64,000 nucleotides of DNA, taken from contig NC_035167.2 of the NCBI RefSeq assembly GCF_001659605.2, positions 3,968,001-4,032,000 of the forward strand, written 5' to 3'. Numbering within the stretch: position 1 is the stretch's first letter; every line of letters begins with the position of its first letter. This DNA is from Manihot esculenta. Taxonomy: Eukaryota > Streptophyta > Magnoliopsida > Malpighiales > Euphorbiaceae. Under the pieces are notes generated by a model, which was not told the origin of the DNA, made no database searches, and saw nothing but the letters and a program-made list of their open reading frames with translations. Shown here one piece after another: positions 21,646 to 32,365 of this stretch. The position numbers were made by a program, and so were the translations under genes.

Positions 21646-22312
21646 TCTGCTGCCAGTGACAGAGACTTTAGCTGTTCTGTCTTTGTTACTTCTATGGTGA
21701 GCTCTAGCAAAGCAAGAAAGTCAGAATCAGGTTTCAAAATTAGGGATGTTTTAATCATGTGTTAAATGCGAGCAACAAGTGATTGTATATGTTTGCCTAT
21801 TGTTACCAAGTGGCAGATAGAGAGACAATGCCTGATTTGCAATATGATAGTTGCTTCTTTGCAGTCCTTTGCTATTTTGTTTATGCTAAATGTTGCATTT
21901 GTTTTGTTGGTTCTGATCCTTGATTATTTGGTACAGTTACCTTTCTTGTGGATTTTAGGATATTAACAAGTTGTACATTTGCCCTTCAATTAAGAAGTGG
22001 TTTTTAGTAATTCCATATTTACATCAAGCCTAGTCATGACATTTTGCCGTAAAAATTGCTGGAATTAGCATGCAACACATTTTGATAAACTAATACAATT
22101 AGAATAGTATAGCTATCATGCCGCTAGCACCCACCAAAATTAGATCAGTACAGTTACAGTAACTCAAAAGGTAGCAAGAGATACAATGACTAGGAGCTAA
22201 GGCCCCCAGCCCTATTGCTCCAAAAGAAACTAGGATGCTTCCGGCGAGCTAAGTTTAATCCGACAAATTTAGAAGATTTACATGCATCTCCAACAAAGTA
22301 GAAGGCAGGCCT
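21646..22312. other. Spacer and 3' flank of the polymerase subunit gene
   Basis: Sequence of ordinary composition without recognised coding content. The last 250 bases are probably the 3' UTR of the minus-strand gene that ends at 22313. Confidence 0.4.
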
Positions 22313-22843
22313 CTAGGACACTGGTCCAAGATAGTCACCCTCCAAGCTGACTAACGCCTGAAACTCCCTTTCTGCCTCTAGCCACTTTGTTCCAATAACG
22401 ATGAATCTAACCACTGCATCTTTTTCAATCTTTGACATCTTCTCGTTCAGGAAGACTGGATTTTCCCCTGGCACATAGTGGTAATCTGGCATTTTCATAT
22501 AAGAGAGATATATATGTTCAATTGGTCCACATCTCATGAAAACACCATGCTTAAGCACCTTGTGAACAACCCCTTCCAGAATCTCTCCCCTGAAAATCTT
22601 GAAGGTGATGCCACTAAATACAACAGGAAATAGCACATCTCCAGTGTGCTGCCTCACTTTTCCCTCACCTATGTTCTCCAAAGTGGTGACAGCAAGCAAA
22701 TATCCCAAATCTTTAGTAGCTTTTTTACTAGCAAAATCTTCTAACAAGCGGACAATAATTGACCTCTGGAGCATCAGTCCTTTAACATCCAGGTGCTCGG
22801 CAGGGATTATAACATTCCAAGGCAACTGCACTTTGAGATACAT
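22313..22843 (-). CDS. NRPE7: RNA polymerase V/IV subunit 7-like (RPB7 paralogue)
   Basis: Single coding exon, 176 residues, the family's normal length. It starts MYLKVQLPWNVIIPAEHLDV and has the RPB7 N-terminal RNP-like domain (1-80) and an S1/OB fold (81-176), with VLKHGVFMRCGPIEHIYLSY and the terminal SLEGDYLGP. The start and the V-Q-L-P-W-N-V motif separate it from Pol II NRPB7 and fit NRPE7/NRPD7, the stalk subunit of the plant-specific polymerases for RNA-directed DNA methylation. The ATG at 22843 is chosen because an acceptor (ATAG at 22852-22849) lies six bases upstream. The 15 extra codons that read through upstream are intronic. The 5' UTR intron reaches to 24295. It is divergent from CDC123. 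Confidence 0.88.
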   Translation of the reverse strand: MYLKVQLPWNVIIPAEHLDVKGLMLQRSIIVRLLEDFASKKATKDLGYLLAVTTLENIGEGKVRQHTGDVLFPVVFSGITFKIFRGEILEGVVHKVLKHGVFMRCGPIEHIYLSYMKMPDYHYVPGENPVFLNEKMSKIEKDAVVRFIVIGTKWLEAEREFQALVSLEGDYLGPVS

Positions 22844-22848
22844 ATTTC

Positions 22849-24295
22849 CTATCATGAAACAGAAGAATGAGATATCAATGCCTTGCAATCTAGCATCGGT
22901 TTTTGAATTTTACAAAGAAGAGAGATCTATTTAAACAACACAAACCAGGGAGAGAATGGAATGCAAAACCTGATTTAGCACAAGATTCTATTTAGCATCT
23001 CAGTTCATGACAAAAATTTTATAAAACAGTTACTCTTCTTAAGACAGAGATATTCAATGTTTTAGCAACCTTTGAAATTGAAACACTTCAGAAATCTCTG
23101 ATGAGAAAAACTACCTAAAGGAATCTCATTAGATCATCAATTAACCAACAAATAAAATATGGAGGAAAAAAAATTAAATAACATATGAGCCATCTACCCC
23201 TTGCACTAGGTAGTGCAATTGCATATGCACTTGACCCTACAGCAGTATGCATGTATATGAAAATTTTATTCACATAGTTCAATTAGCTCATTCTAGGAGA
23301 CAAATGAATATGATCCAAAAAATAGGAACTGTAAGAAAATAGCAGCATAATCATTAAGCCCTGTGCAGCTAGAAGCATGCTATTACTATGCATGAATTTT
23401 AATTGATTTTAGCCATATGAATGCTAATAGATAGACTTTAAACCAAAAAAATATTGGTTCTTTTGTCCTGCAACAGCCAATGCTCCTCCATACTTAACAG
23501 AGGATGCTTTTTATCTTCGTCCAGCTTCCGACTGCATTAATGTATATTTCAGTAGAAGTTGACACTATGAAAACAAAACAAAGAAAAAGAAAAAAGGAAA
23601 GCAGGAGAGATGAATTCACAAAAAATGAAGAAATATCAGTGTATCGCCCCAACACAACATTCATTTTTTAAACAAGTATAAGCGAGAACAATAATAACGA
23701 TTAATCACAGTGCCAAATCAAAGACATACTCTCCAGTACTTTCTACATATTGCAAAAAACTTTAGTGTATATCATAGTAGATTCCTACAATCTTGACTGG
23801 CCACACTGCCTTCATTAGAAGGCTTGTGTCCCAACAATACACATGATCTCTGTATTATGGATGAAATTTTTGAATGATCCAAACCAATGCACAATCATGA
23901 CTGCATAAGTGTCAGAGACACATCCCTCCATTACCCGCAACTAACTACTTCAATTACCAGCAGACACTAGAACACTCCTGAGCGATGCAAGTTCAATAAT
24001 ACATCCATGAAGATAATAAGGTAATATGAAAATCTAGTTGAAAATATTTACGATAGAACCCAAATGATCCAAAATAAGCAAACCCACAAACGATGTCCAA
24101 TTAAATTCTCGAAAAACCAATATGTGAAATCCAAAAAAAAAAAATTGAAGAAACATACATGAAAAATTTTCAGGATAGCCCAATAAACTTAATAATGGAA
24201 CACTAGTATTGATAGTAACAAAACCCTAAGTCGGCATTATAACAGAAAAGGGCAAAACATAATAAACAAGAGAAAGCAGGAGGAGAGAAGCATAC
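22849..24295 (-). other. 5' UTR intron of the polymerase subunit gene
   Basis: Proposed from an acceptor AG at 22850-22849 just before the start codon and a donor GTATGC at 24295. The exon upstream (about 24296-24465) has no ATG in frame with the protein. Intron of about 1.45 kb, AT-rich and stop-rich in all frames. Inference from splice signals only. Confidence 0.55.
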
Positions 24296-24486
24296 TGCAA
24301 AGAGAAATAGATGTTAAGGGCTTCGATGGAGAACCTTCTTTCGTCGGAGATGATGAGCAATTAGAGTTAATTCGTTGAGTAGTGATTGGCACTCCCAAGT
24401 TCAGTAGCCAGTGCTAGCCGCGTAAATTGTAATTTGTAAACCACAAAAGACTCTGAACGGGCTTTTTGCCGGGATGGGAGGGTTTT

Positions 24487-24496
24487 AATTTATAGG
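24487..24496 (-). promoter_or_regulatory. TATA box of the polymerase subunit gene
   Basis: Minus strand CCTATAAATTA, about 25-30 bases before a GC-richer leader (from about 24465 downwards). The AT-rich element begins about 90 bases further upstream. Confidence 0.5.
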
Positions 24497-24583
24497 TTTT
24501 TTGAGATTAAAAGAAAAATATTTATAGATAAATGGTGCCAGATAGTATTTATTTATTTATTTTTTTAAGTTATGGTACGGCCA

Positions 24584-26028
24584 TGATTTAATTTTTTTAT
24601 TTTTTAATTATTAATATATTATAATAAAATATTTATATTATATTAATTTAATAATTAAATATATATATAAAAGTATTAAATTAAATAATTAATAAAAAAA
24701 TAAATTAATTAATATAAATATTTAAAATTATAAAAATTAAATTTATTTTTTATTACACTGTTATTTAAAATTATAAAATAAAATTATACTGTAATTTAAA
24801 TAATTAATAAAAAATAAATAAATAAACTAATTAATATGAATATTTAAATTTATAAAAATTAAATTTACTTTTTATTAGACAGCTATTTAGAATTATAAAA
24901 TAAAACTATGTTGTGATTAAATGTTATATGTGATCATCTAATTATTTATAATTTATCAAAAATAATAAATTTAATTAATTTATTTTGTAATTAAATTAAT
25001 TAATTTATTTATTTCTTTTTGATAAATTATAAACAATTTAATATTCTCATATAATATTTAATAGCAAGATAATATAATAATTTTAAATATTTTATATAAA
25101 TTATTTATAATTTATTAAAAAAATAAATAAATTAAATAATTAATTCAATTAAATAATTTTGTATAAATTTAATAGCATAATAATATTATAATTCTAAATA
25201 TTTTTATGTGTATTTTTTTATTATTAATTTTTATAATATTCTTATATATTAAAAATATTTTTATAAAATATAATAACTATTTATAACTGATTTTAATATT
25301 TTGTATAATTATAAAATAATATTAAATATGTACGAAATTATTAATACTATTTAATTACAGAATTACTGTATTAAACTATTAAAATAATAAAAAATTTTAT
25401 TATTGAATAAATATATACTATAAAAAATTTAATAAAGTGATTTGTATACGATAATATTATATTTATAAATATTTTTTATGTGTAATTTTTTATTATTAAA
25501 TTTTTATATATTAAAAATATTTTTATAAAATATAATAATTATTTTTAACTTGTCTTAGTATTTTGAAAAATTATTAAATAATATTATCATGTGATTAAAT
25601 ATATATAAAATTACTCATACTATTTAATTACAGTATCAATATATTAATTTATTAAAATAATAAAAAAATTTATCATTATATAAATATATATTATATAATA
25701 AATTATTTTTATACATCCAATCACAATCAAATTATTTTTATATATTTAATTATTTTTATACAGTATTAATATATTAATTTATTCAAATAATAAAAAAATT
25801 TATCATTATATAAATATATATTATATGATAAATTATTTTTATACATTTAATTATAATAAAATTAAACTTTAAAATTATATAATATCAGTAATTTTTTATT
25901 TAAAAATTAATAATAAAATCTATTAAATATTACAATATTAAAATTATAAAAAAATTATTATTATAAAAATATAATATAAATATTTTATTATAATATATTA
26001 ATAATTAAAAAATAAAAAAATTAAATCA
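24584..26028. mobile_element. 1.44-kb AT-rich terminal-inverted-repeat element in a divergent promoter
   Basis: The first 60 bases (24585-24644, starting GATTTAATTTTTTTATTTTT) are matched base for base in inverse by the last 60 (25968-26027). The interior is almost pure A/T with no open frame. It also holds a 130-bp tandem duplication (25631-25845). It lies between the leader of the Pol V-like gene (minus) and that of CDC123 (plus). No target duplication was identified, so the superfamily is unknown. Confidence 0.8.
25631..25845. repeat. 130-bp tandem duplication inside the AT-rich element
   Basis: The block starting CAGTATCAATATATTAATTT at 25631 recurs at 25761 (CAGTATTAATATATTAATTT) and continues nearly identical for about 80 bases. 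Period 130. Confidence 0.7.
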
Positions 26029-26049
26029 CAATTGAAAAAAAAAAAAACA

Positions 26050-26379
26050 ATATTTTCGGGTGTTACATGGCGCCCTAAGCTACGTCGTTTTAAGCCCTAA
26101 TCGTTCGAGAAACGAGAGGAGAGACTTTTCATTTTCCTTAGCTGACGAAATGCCGGAACCGGATCACTTTGAACCCACCACCATGGTCGTCGGTCACCTT
26201 TTTCGGCTCTCCCTTTCTAACCTGACGTTCACGTTCACCAGTCAGCACTTTCAAGCCGTCACTGTTGTTGTGAGTTTAGATTGAACTTAAGTCATCATAG
26301 TAGCTACTTTCCGTCTTTCCAAGTCGATCTCTTTCAGAGTTTCAGAGTCTTCACTGATCCAAGAAATACCCGATTGGAA
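26050..26379 (+). other. CDC123 5' UTR exon
   Basis: GC-richer than its surroundings, ends in a consensus donor (GGAA|GTAAGT at 26379/26380). An open 74-codon frame (26060-26284) is out of register with CDC123 and looks like leader sequence. The intron runs to an acceptor before the ATG at 27010, probably TTTGCTAG near 26943-26950. Confidence 0.5.
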
Positions 26380-27009
26380 GTAAGTAAAGTCTCGAAAGAT
26401 TCAAACATTTCCACAACTGCAATGCAAATAAATTGATGTAAACTTCCTCTTAATTCACTGTTTTGTTTGTAGACATTCTTTGTTTAGCTGGATTCTGCTT
26501 TAAATATGGTTTGTCTAGCTTCTATGAGTTTAAATTGCAGACATTGAAAGTTTATTTATTTATTTATTTTAAGATTGGCTTCTAACTTGTTGAAGACATC
26601 CAATTCCAGCATAAATTTATGAAAAGTGAAGTCCATTTAATTGAGTACTCTAAACTGCTAAGTGGGTCAACAAAAGCTATCCAATGGTTTTCCTATAGTT
26701 TATTTGCTTCAGATGTTGTTTTCTTTTAAGTTCATTCATGCAAGTAGCCTCAGTTTATTTACTTTGATCAGTCCTTTTGGTGTGTTTGCTAGTGATTATT
26801 TAATATTTAGGTTCCTGCAATGCAAACAATCGTTTCTGTAATCGTGATGATAATGATTAGCCTCAGTTTAGTTGGATGTTTTATACTTTTTGGCCATGGA
26901 TGTTTGATGGTTGTTTACTAATCTTGTGCATCTTTTCTTATGTTTGCTAGCAATAAGGAGGCCCCTAAAGCGATTTTACATAACTACAAGGTCGTTTGTT
27001 ATCTTAACC

Positions 27010-28023
27010 ATGAGGAAAGAAGAAGTGAATCGGTGCCAGATTCAGGAATGGTACCCAAAATTCAAGTCTGTATCTATAAGAACTATAATTCATGAGCTTC
27101 CAGAATCTTTTGTTGAGTACCTTGTTGATGATTTAGGACCCTTTATCCTCCCCATTTCTGTCTCTAATGAAGATGCTTTACCAAATAGAATTCATAATCC
27201 TATAGATGAAGAGGATTATCAAGTGTCAGAAGGGTCTGGAGATGAAGCAGAGCAACCTATGTCACCCCCATCTTTCCCTGAGCTTGCATTGAAGATTAAG
27301 GAATCAATTGAAATCCTTGGGGGTGCAGTTTTTCCTAAGCTTAACTGGAGTTCCCCAAAAGACTCTGCTTGGATTAGCACTTCTGGAACCCTCTGCTGCA
27401 CTTCATTCAGTGAGATTGCACTATTGCTGCGGTCATCTGATTCACTGGTCCATGATTTATGCTATGCCTATGATTCATGCAGCGACAAAACCTTGTCAAG
27501 ACCCCCAAGTTTCTTCCTTGCACTCCGCAAGTGGTATTCATCTTTGTTGCCTGAGATGGAAATCCGTTGTTTTGTTTGGGGTCATCACCTTGTTGGAATC
27601 TCACAGCGCGAAGTCACTACATTTTATCCTGTTCTCCTTGAGAAGAAAAGTAATCTTCAATTGCTGATTGAAAATTTTTTTATGGATAAAGTGAGGTTCA
27701 ATTTTGAGTCAGAGAATTACACATTTGATATTTATGTCACCAAGGATGAGTGTGTTAAAATTGTGGATTTTAATCCTTGGGGTGCATTTACACTTCCATT
27801 GCTGTTCACTTGGGAGGAATTAGAGCAGAATGTGAGAGAGGAGAACAGTGTGGACTTCAGAATTGTGGAGAGCCAATGTGGAATTCGGCCAGGGCTGAAA
27901 ACAGCAGTTCCACTGGATTATTTGGATACTAGTCCAGGGAGTGGGTGGGATCAATTCCTGAGGAAAGTTGATGCAGAGTTCAAGCAACAGGAAATTACTC
28001 CTACAGGTGGATCTGATGCTTGA
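27010..28023 (+). CDS. CDC123: CDC123 (D123) family eIF2-assembly factor
   Basis: 337 residues in one coding exon, like human and yeast CDC123 (about 336-360). CDC123 binds the eIF2-gamma subunit and helps assemble the eIF2 complex, and so controls translation initiation and cell-cycle progression; it acts in the cytosol. Visible family marks: MRKEEVNRCQIQEWYPKFKS at the start, the conserved FPKLNWSSPKDSAWIS loop (about 115-130), a central WGHHLVGISQRE stretch, and the ATP-grasp-like metal/ATP site in YVTKDECVKIVDFNPWG. The ATG at 27010 gives the conserved N-terminus; a longer in-frame stretch back to 26911 is intronic. A stop at 28021 ends it. An acidic loop (about 50-85) is typical of plant copies. 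Confidence 0.93.
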   Translation: MRKEEVNRCQIQEWYPKFKSVSIRTIIHELPESFVEYLVDDLGPFILPISVSNEDALPNRIHNPIDEEDYQVSEGSGDEAEQPMSPPSFPELALKIKESIEILGGAVFPKLNWSSPKDSAWISTSGTLCCTSFSEIALLLRSSDSLVHDLCYAYDSCSDKTLSRPPSFFLALRKWYSSLLPEMEIRCFVWGHHLVGISQREVTTFYPVLLEKKSNLQLLIENFFMDKVRFNFESENYTFDIYVTKDECVKIVDFNPWGAFTLPLLFTWEELEQNVREENSVDFRIVESQCGIRPGLKTAVPLDYLDTSPGSGWDQFLRKVDAEFKQQEITPTGGSDA

Positions 28024-29462
28024 AGATTTCAGAGGCATTTTTCCTTTTTCAGTTGATTCAGCATTCAGGTAGTCATTCTGTTTTTGTCAAACCTGGTTTC
28101 ATATGCCTCCTGCAACAGGAAATTAGTTTTGCATTTGGACTAGATTTTATTTTAGACAACTGATAGGATATTGATAGTGGCATATCAAATTGATGAATTC
28201 CTTTGAAAAAAAAAATATGGCTAGCAAATATTTTACTTTTTTGCTGGAATGCAATTTCCTTTTGGCTTGATAGATTAATAAGAATATTGAGTAATAATTA
28301 GATGAACAAATTGCTCAAGAAGATGGAAAAAAGTTAACCATTCATAGGTGAGCATCTCTGTTTTACTGTTCTTTTTCAGTGATATAAATTATTGAGCACT
28401 ATATCCTTATATTTAATCGTTACGTGTTATATGCATAATATATTACATTTTAAGTTTGATTAGTTGACATTTTAAAGAACATTCATATTGCATTCAGAGG
28501 AGAATAAGTTTTCATATATTTATGAAATTAAAAATTATGATAAATTAAATGTTCATATCCATGGAAAAATGCTTATTTATTAGGCTTTTTTATTCAATTT
28601 CAAAACTCAATAGGCTAAAGTAAATAGTAAAAAATTATGGAACTGAAGAGATTCATATGACTTCCAATTAAAAACCATGAAATTTGACATGCAATGTTAA
28701 TGATGCATGAAGGAGATTCACAAAGTTACATTCACTCATTCAACTTCCAATTTTTTTTTTTTTGGGGATTCACTAGGTATTCTTTTCTGTCTGTTTTATG
28801 TGCGTAAAGATTAATCTTTTGGTGATTTATGGTTGTTCCAGGAAAAAAACTTGCGGTTTTCTGGCTGTTCCTCCCAACAATGCATTTTACAAGGAAAAAT
28901 TTGTGGTTTTCTACTACAATATTATATGGGCTTTGCATCTTTTACATACCTGCAGTCTGCAGACTTCTTTTTTTTTTCTTTTTTCTTTTTTTTGGCATGG
29001 ATTCTTTGGGTTTGCTAGGAATCTAGGTACGACTCGTAATAATGTATTAAACATGTATACTCTCTGAACATAGGGAATAAGGAACCTAATCTGATAATAT
29101 TAGTTTATCATATGATTAATTGAGACTGAGAAAACATGAATTAACAGAGAGTCTAAAGAAAATTAAGTAGAAGCTTTACCATAAAAAAACAAAAGCATCA
29201 AATAATATTATTTGTTAATATTCTCTTATACCATTATCTGCTCTTTTAGCAATACATTTAAAGAAGTCATTATATAAAGCTGCCCAAAATACTTCAAGAA
29301 GATATTGATCAAGTTAAGAGGATACTGAATGAATGACCCATGATTAGCATTGTATTGATGATTGACAAAGGTATATTGACATTGCTAATACATGTTAAAC
29401 AGGTCATCTTTTGAATGTTGAGGCCAGAGCTGTAGTTGATGCAGAGAACAGAATGGATAACG
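28024..29462. other. CDC123 3' region and spacer
   Basis: 3' UTR and ordinary AT-biased spacer with poly-T runs (about 28747-28763, 28967-28992). Short open frames around 28800-29060 look random. No gene. Confidence 0.4.
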
Positions 29463-29830
29463 TATGACTTCCTGGTTATCCTCTATGCAGGTTTTCAAGA
29501 CAAGGATAAAGTAGACAAACTTTGGAAATCCTTCAGAATGAATGACTAGCCAAAAAATAACAAACAGAAACTTCATTTGCATCCTATCTTGATATCTGAT
29601 GCTTGGACATTTGAAAGAAGCTGGAGAAGTTCTTGATCGGTGGAAACAGTCAACCACTAGAGACTTTGATGATGCATTATCAGGCACTGGATTAACTGGA
29701 ATTACGAACCAGTCCCATGGTCTTCTGATTGAGAGGAATTCTGATCCTTCCAATAAAACAAAATGATTGTAGAAGTATGCTGCAATGGGCAGGAATATCA
29801 TTGATATGTCTTTGAACATTCAGGAGAAAG
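29463..29830 (+). pseudogene. Pentatricopeptide repeat (PPR) protein relic
   Basis: Coding-like pieces in one orientation: YDFLVILYAGFQDKDKVDKL, WKSFRMND with a TAG, then (shifted frame) TNRNFICILS with a stop, YLMLGHLKEAGEVLDRWKQS and TTRDFDDALSGTGLTGITNQ. The pattern W/Y..L..LY....DKV..LWKS..., then NR.YIC.LSSYL.LG.LKEA, is that of P-class organellar PPR proteins, which bind RNA in mitochondria or plastids. Frameshifts and stops show it is dead. It continues weakly to about 29830. Only the C-terminal repeats are present. Confidence 0.6.
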
Positions 29831-30504
29831 AATAAACACTATTGCAAATGTTGATGTGTGATCCTCACTCGGAAATATTGCCTGGCCCGAAGAGTGCAGA
29901 AGACTGCTAACAAGGTCCACATGTTGAGCTTGAGGATGCCTCCAGAATGGCTTGATCCTCTTTCAGTTTGTATTTCACGTGGATCCTCTTTTTGGTGCAT
30001 ACGCCACCTTCATGCAATCTGAAATCTCAAAGTTAGAAGTCAAACAAAGGCAAAGCAATAAAAACATGGACATATGAAAGATGGGAAAAAATAAAACAAA
30101 TTAAGACTATGTTCATTTGTACAAAATAATTTGTATTTAAAAAATATTTTTTATGAAAAATATTTTTTTATAATTCTTAATTTTATATGCAAGTCTGTCT
30201 CCTGAACAAACGCCAACGGTACATGCCAGTATACAAAGTTCAAATGTACGTTATTGTTTCAGTTGTGTTTCTTTAAACATGATTGTAGTTCACTTCAGCA
30301 ACTTACTTTTCAGTCACATGATTCCTTCCTTTTCTAATTTTCTCTTACTATTTTCTTCTTTAATTTCAAATTCTTGCCCTTATTTAATTTTTTTTTTTCA
30401 AAAAGAAAACCTTTAATTCTTCCTTTTTGGCTTTGTGAGCAGCAGAATATGCAACTGCCTCTCGTCATTTTTCACTTTTCAAGAGATAGAGAGAGAATAT
30501 ATCC
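29831..30504. other. Spacer and probable GT61 promoter/5' UTR
   Basis: No gene seen. The CT-rich tract at 30340-30375 and the last 80 bases look like leader sequence. Confidence 0.4.
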
Positions 30505-32365
30505 ATGGCCAAATCACCACCATTGCTCACCAGACCCCAAAGCCATAGCCCCAAGAAATATCATCAGCATCCTAAACGACGCCCTATGTCACCGTTTTGC
30601 ATCTCCATCTTTCTTCTCGTCACCTGTGTCGCTTTCTTCACTCTCTTCCAAATCCAATCCCTTCACACTCCACCATCTTCTTCATCACCATGGTCTCTCA
30701 TGCATCAGTGGCGGAAAGTCACCACCAGCAGCCAAGAACTCACATCCATGGCTGAAAAGCTTAAGCAAGCGGTCACATTTCTCCCACTAAAAGATCTGCG
30801 TTACCAAGACAAAGCCCTAGAAGGCCACACATGGTTCATGAGCTCCATGTATGATATACATGAAGAAGGCGAGGTTCAATACCAGCAGTTTCCTTCAGAA
30901 TCCTCTAACGGCAGGCTACTTTGTTTGAAAGGACGTGATACCCATGATGGATCTTGGAACTCTTATGCCTTAGCTTGGCCTGAAACCCTACCTCTCAATG
31001 CAAGCCTCCTAAAAGGCTTAACTTTTGTATCATATAATCACTACAACTATGATAATATCTGGCATGGGCTATCTGCTGTTGTGCCATTTGTTGCTTGGCA
31101 TATAAGAAACGGCTGTGAATCTCCAAGCAGATGGATTCTGTACCACTGGGGCGAGCTTAGGTTCAAAATGAGCACATGGCTAAGGACCCTGACTGAGGCT
31201 ACGTATGGTGCCGACCCATATATTGAAGGGTTCGAATGGGCTAACAACAGTGAGCCAGTTTGCTTTGAAAAAGCTGTGGTGATGAGGCATAATGAAGGTG
31301 GCATGTCAAGGGAGAGGAGAATAGAGACTTATGATCTCATGAGATGTAAGGCTAGAGCTTACTGTAATTTGAGCTTGGAGGATGCAAGAATCAATGACAA
31401 GGGATTACCAAGAATTGGATTGACATTGTTTATGAGAACAGGTCCAAGATCTTTCAGGAATGAGTCTGCTGTGATTGGCATCTTTGAAAAGGAGTGTGCA
31501 AAGGTGGAGGGCTGCAAGTTGATGGTGGCTTACTCCAATAATCTTACATTCTGTGAGCAGGTTAGCCAAATTCTCCTTAACTTTGCTAGCAATTGCAAGT
31601 GATTTGTTTCAATTTTTTCATATGTTAGTCAATTTTCCTTGCCATGATCAATTCATCTTTTGGCTCATAATTAGTTTCCTAGCTCAATTTGATTTTTTTT
31701 TTTTTTACAAAGTTTTTTCTTTGAAAGAAAGATCTGTTAATGAGTGAAGCGCAAGAATTGTCGTGTATGAAGGTAGGTCACATGGGAGAACACTCCTCAT
31801 CTTATGAAGAGGTTGAGTATGACTTAATTTTGGCCAACTTTTTGGAATGAAAGTATAAAAAGCCACTTTTTTTTTTTCATTTGCCTTTATTTAATTTTTG
31901 GAAAAAAATTTCAGTTACTATAATTTTTCATATATATCATTTTTATTTATTTATATATATATATATATGCAGGTGAAGCTGATGAGCTTGACTGATATTC
32001 TAGCATCACCTCATGGTGCTCAATTGACCAACATGTTTCTAATGGACAGAAACAGCAGTGTGATGGAATTCTTCCCCAAAGGATGGTTAAAACTTGCAGG
32101 TGTAGGCCAATATGTTTACCATTGGATTGCTAGCTGGTCTGGGATGAAACACCAAGGTGCATGGCGAGACCCCGATGGCGATCCCTGCCCTTTTCCTGAA
32201 GATGATCGCCGGTGCATGTCCGTTTACAAAGGTGGTAAAATTGGATTCAATGAGACTTATTTCTCTGAGTGGGCTGCAAATATTCTCAGTGAAGTCAAGA
32301 GAAGAAAGATGGAGAATGTATCAAATAACACCACTGCTTCAACTTCTAGCTGTCCCTGTAGCTAA
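30505..32365 (+). CDS. Glycosyltransferase family 61 protein, two exons
   Basis: Exon 1 (30505-31560) and exon 2 (31973-32365) join in phase 0 through GT...AG to 482 residues. GT61 enzymes are Golgi type II proteins that add xylose, arabinose or GlcNAc to wall polysaccharides or N-glycans. A short basic N-tail precedes one membrane helix (about 31-50), a Ser/Pro-rich stem follows, then the catalytic region with NHYNYDNIWHGLSAVVPF and HWGELRFK (about 175-220), GLTLFMRTGPRSF, and in exon 2 the family signature SPHGAQLTNMFLMD. Cys-rich C-terminus. The exact donor and acceptor sugars cannot be read. The intron has a TA microsatellite (31951-31968) directly before its acceptor. The start is the only ATG giving the N-tail and anchor. 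Confidence 0.9.
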
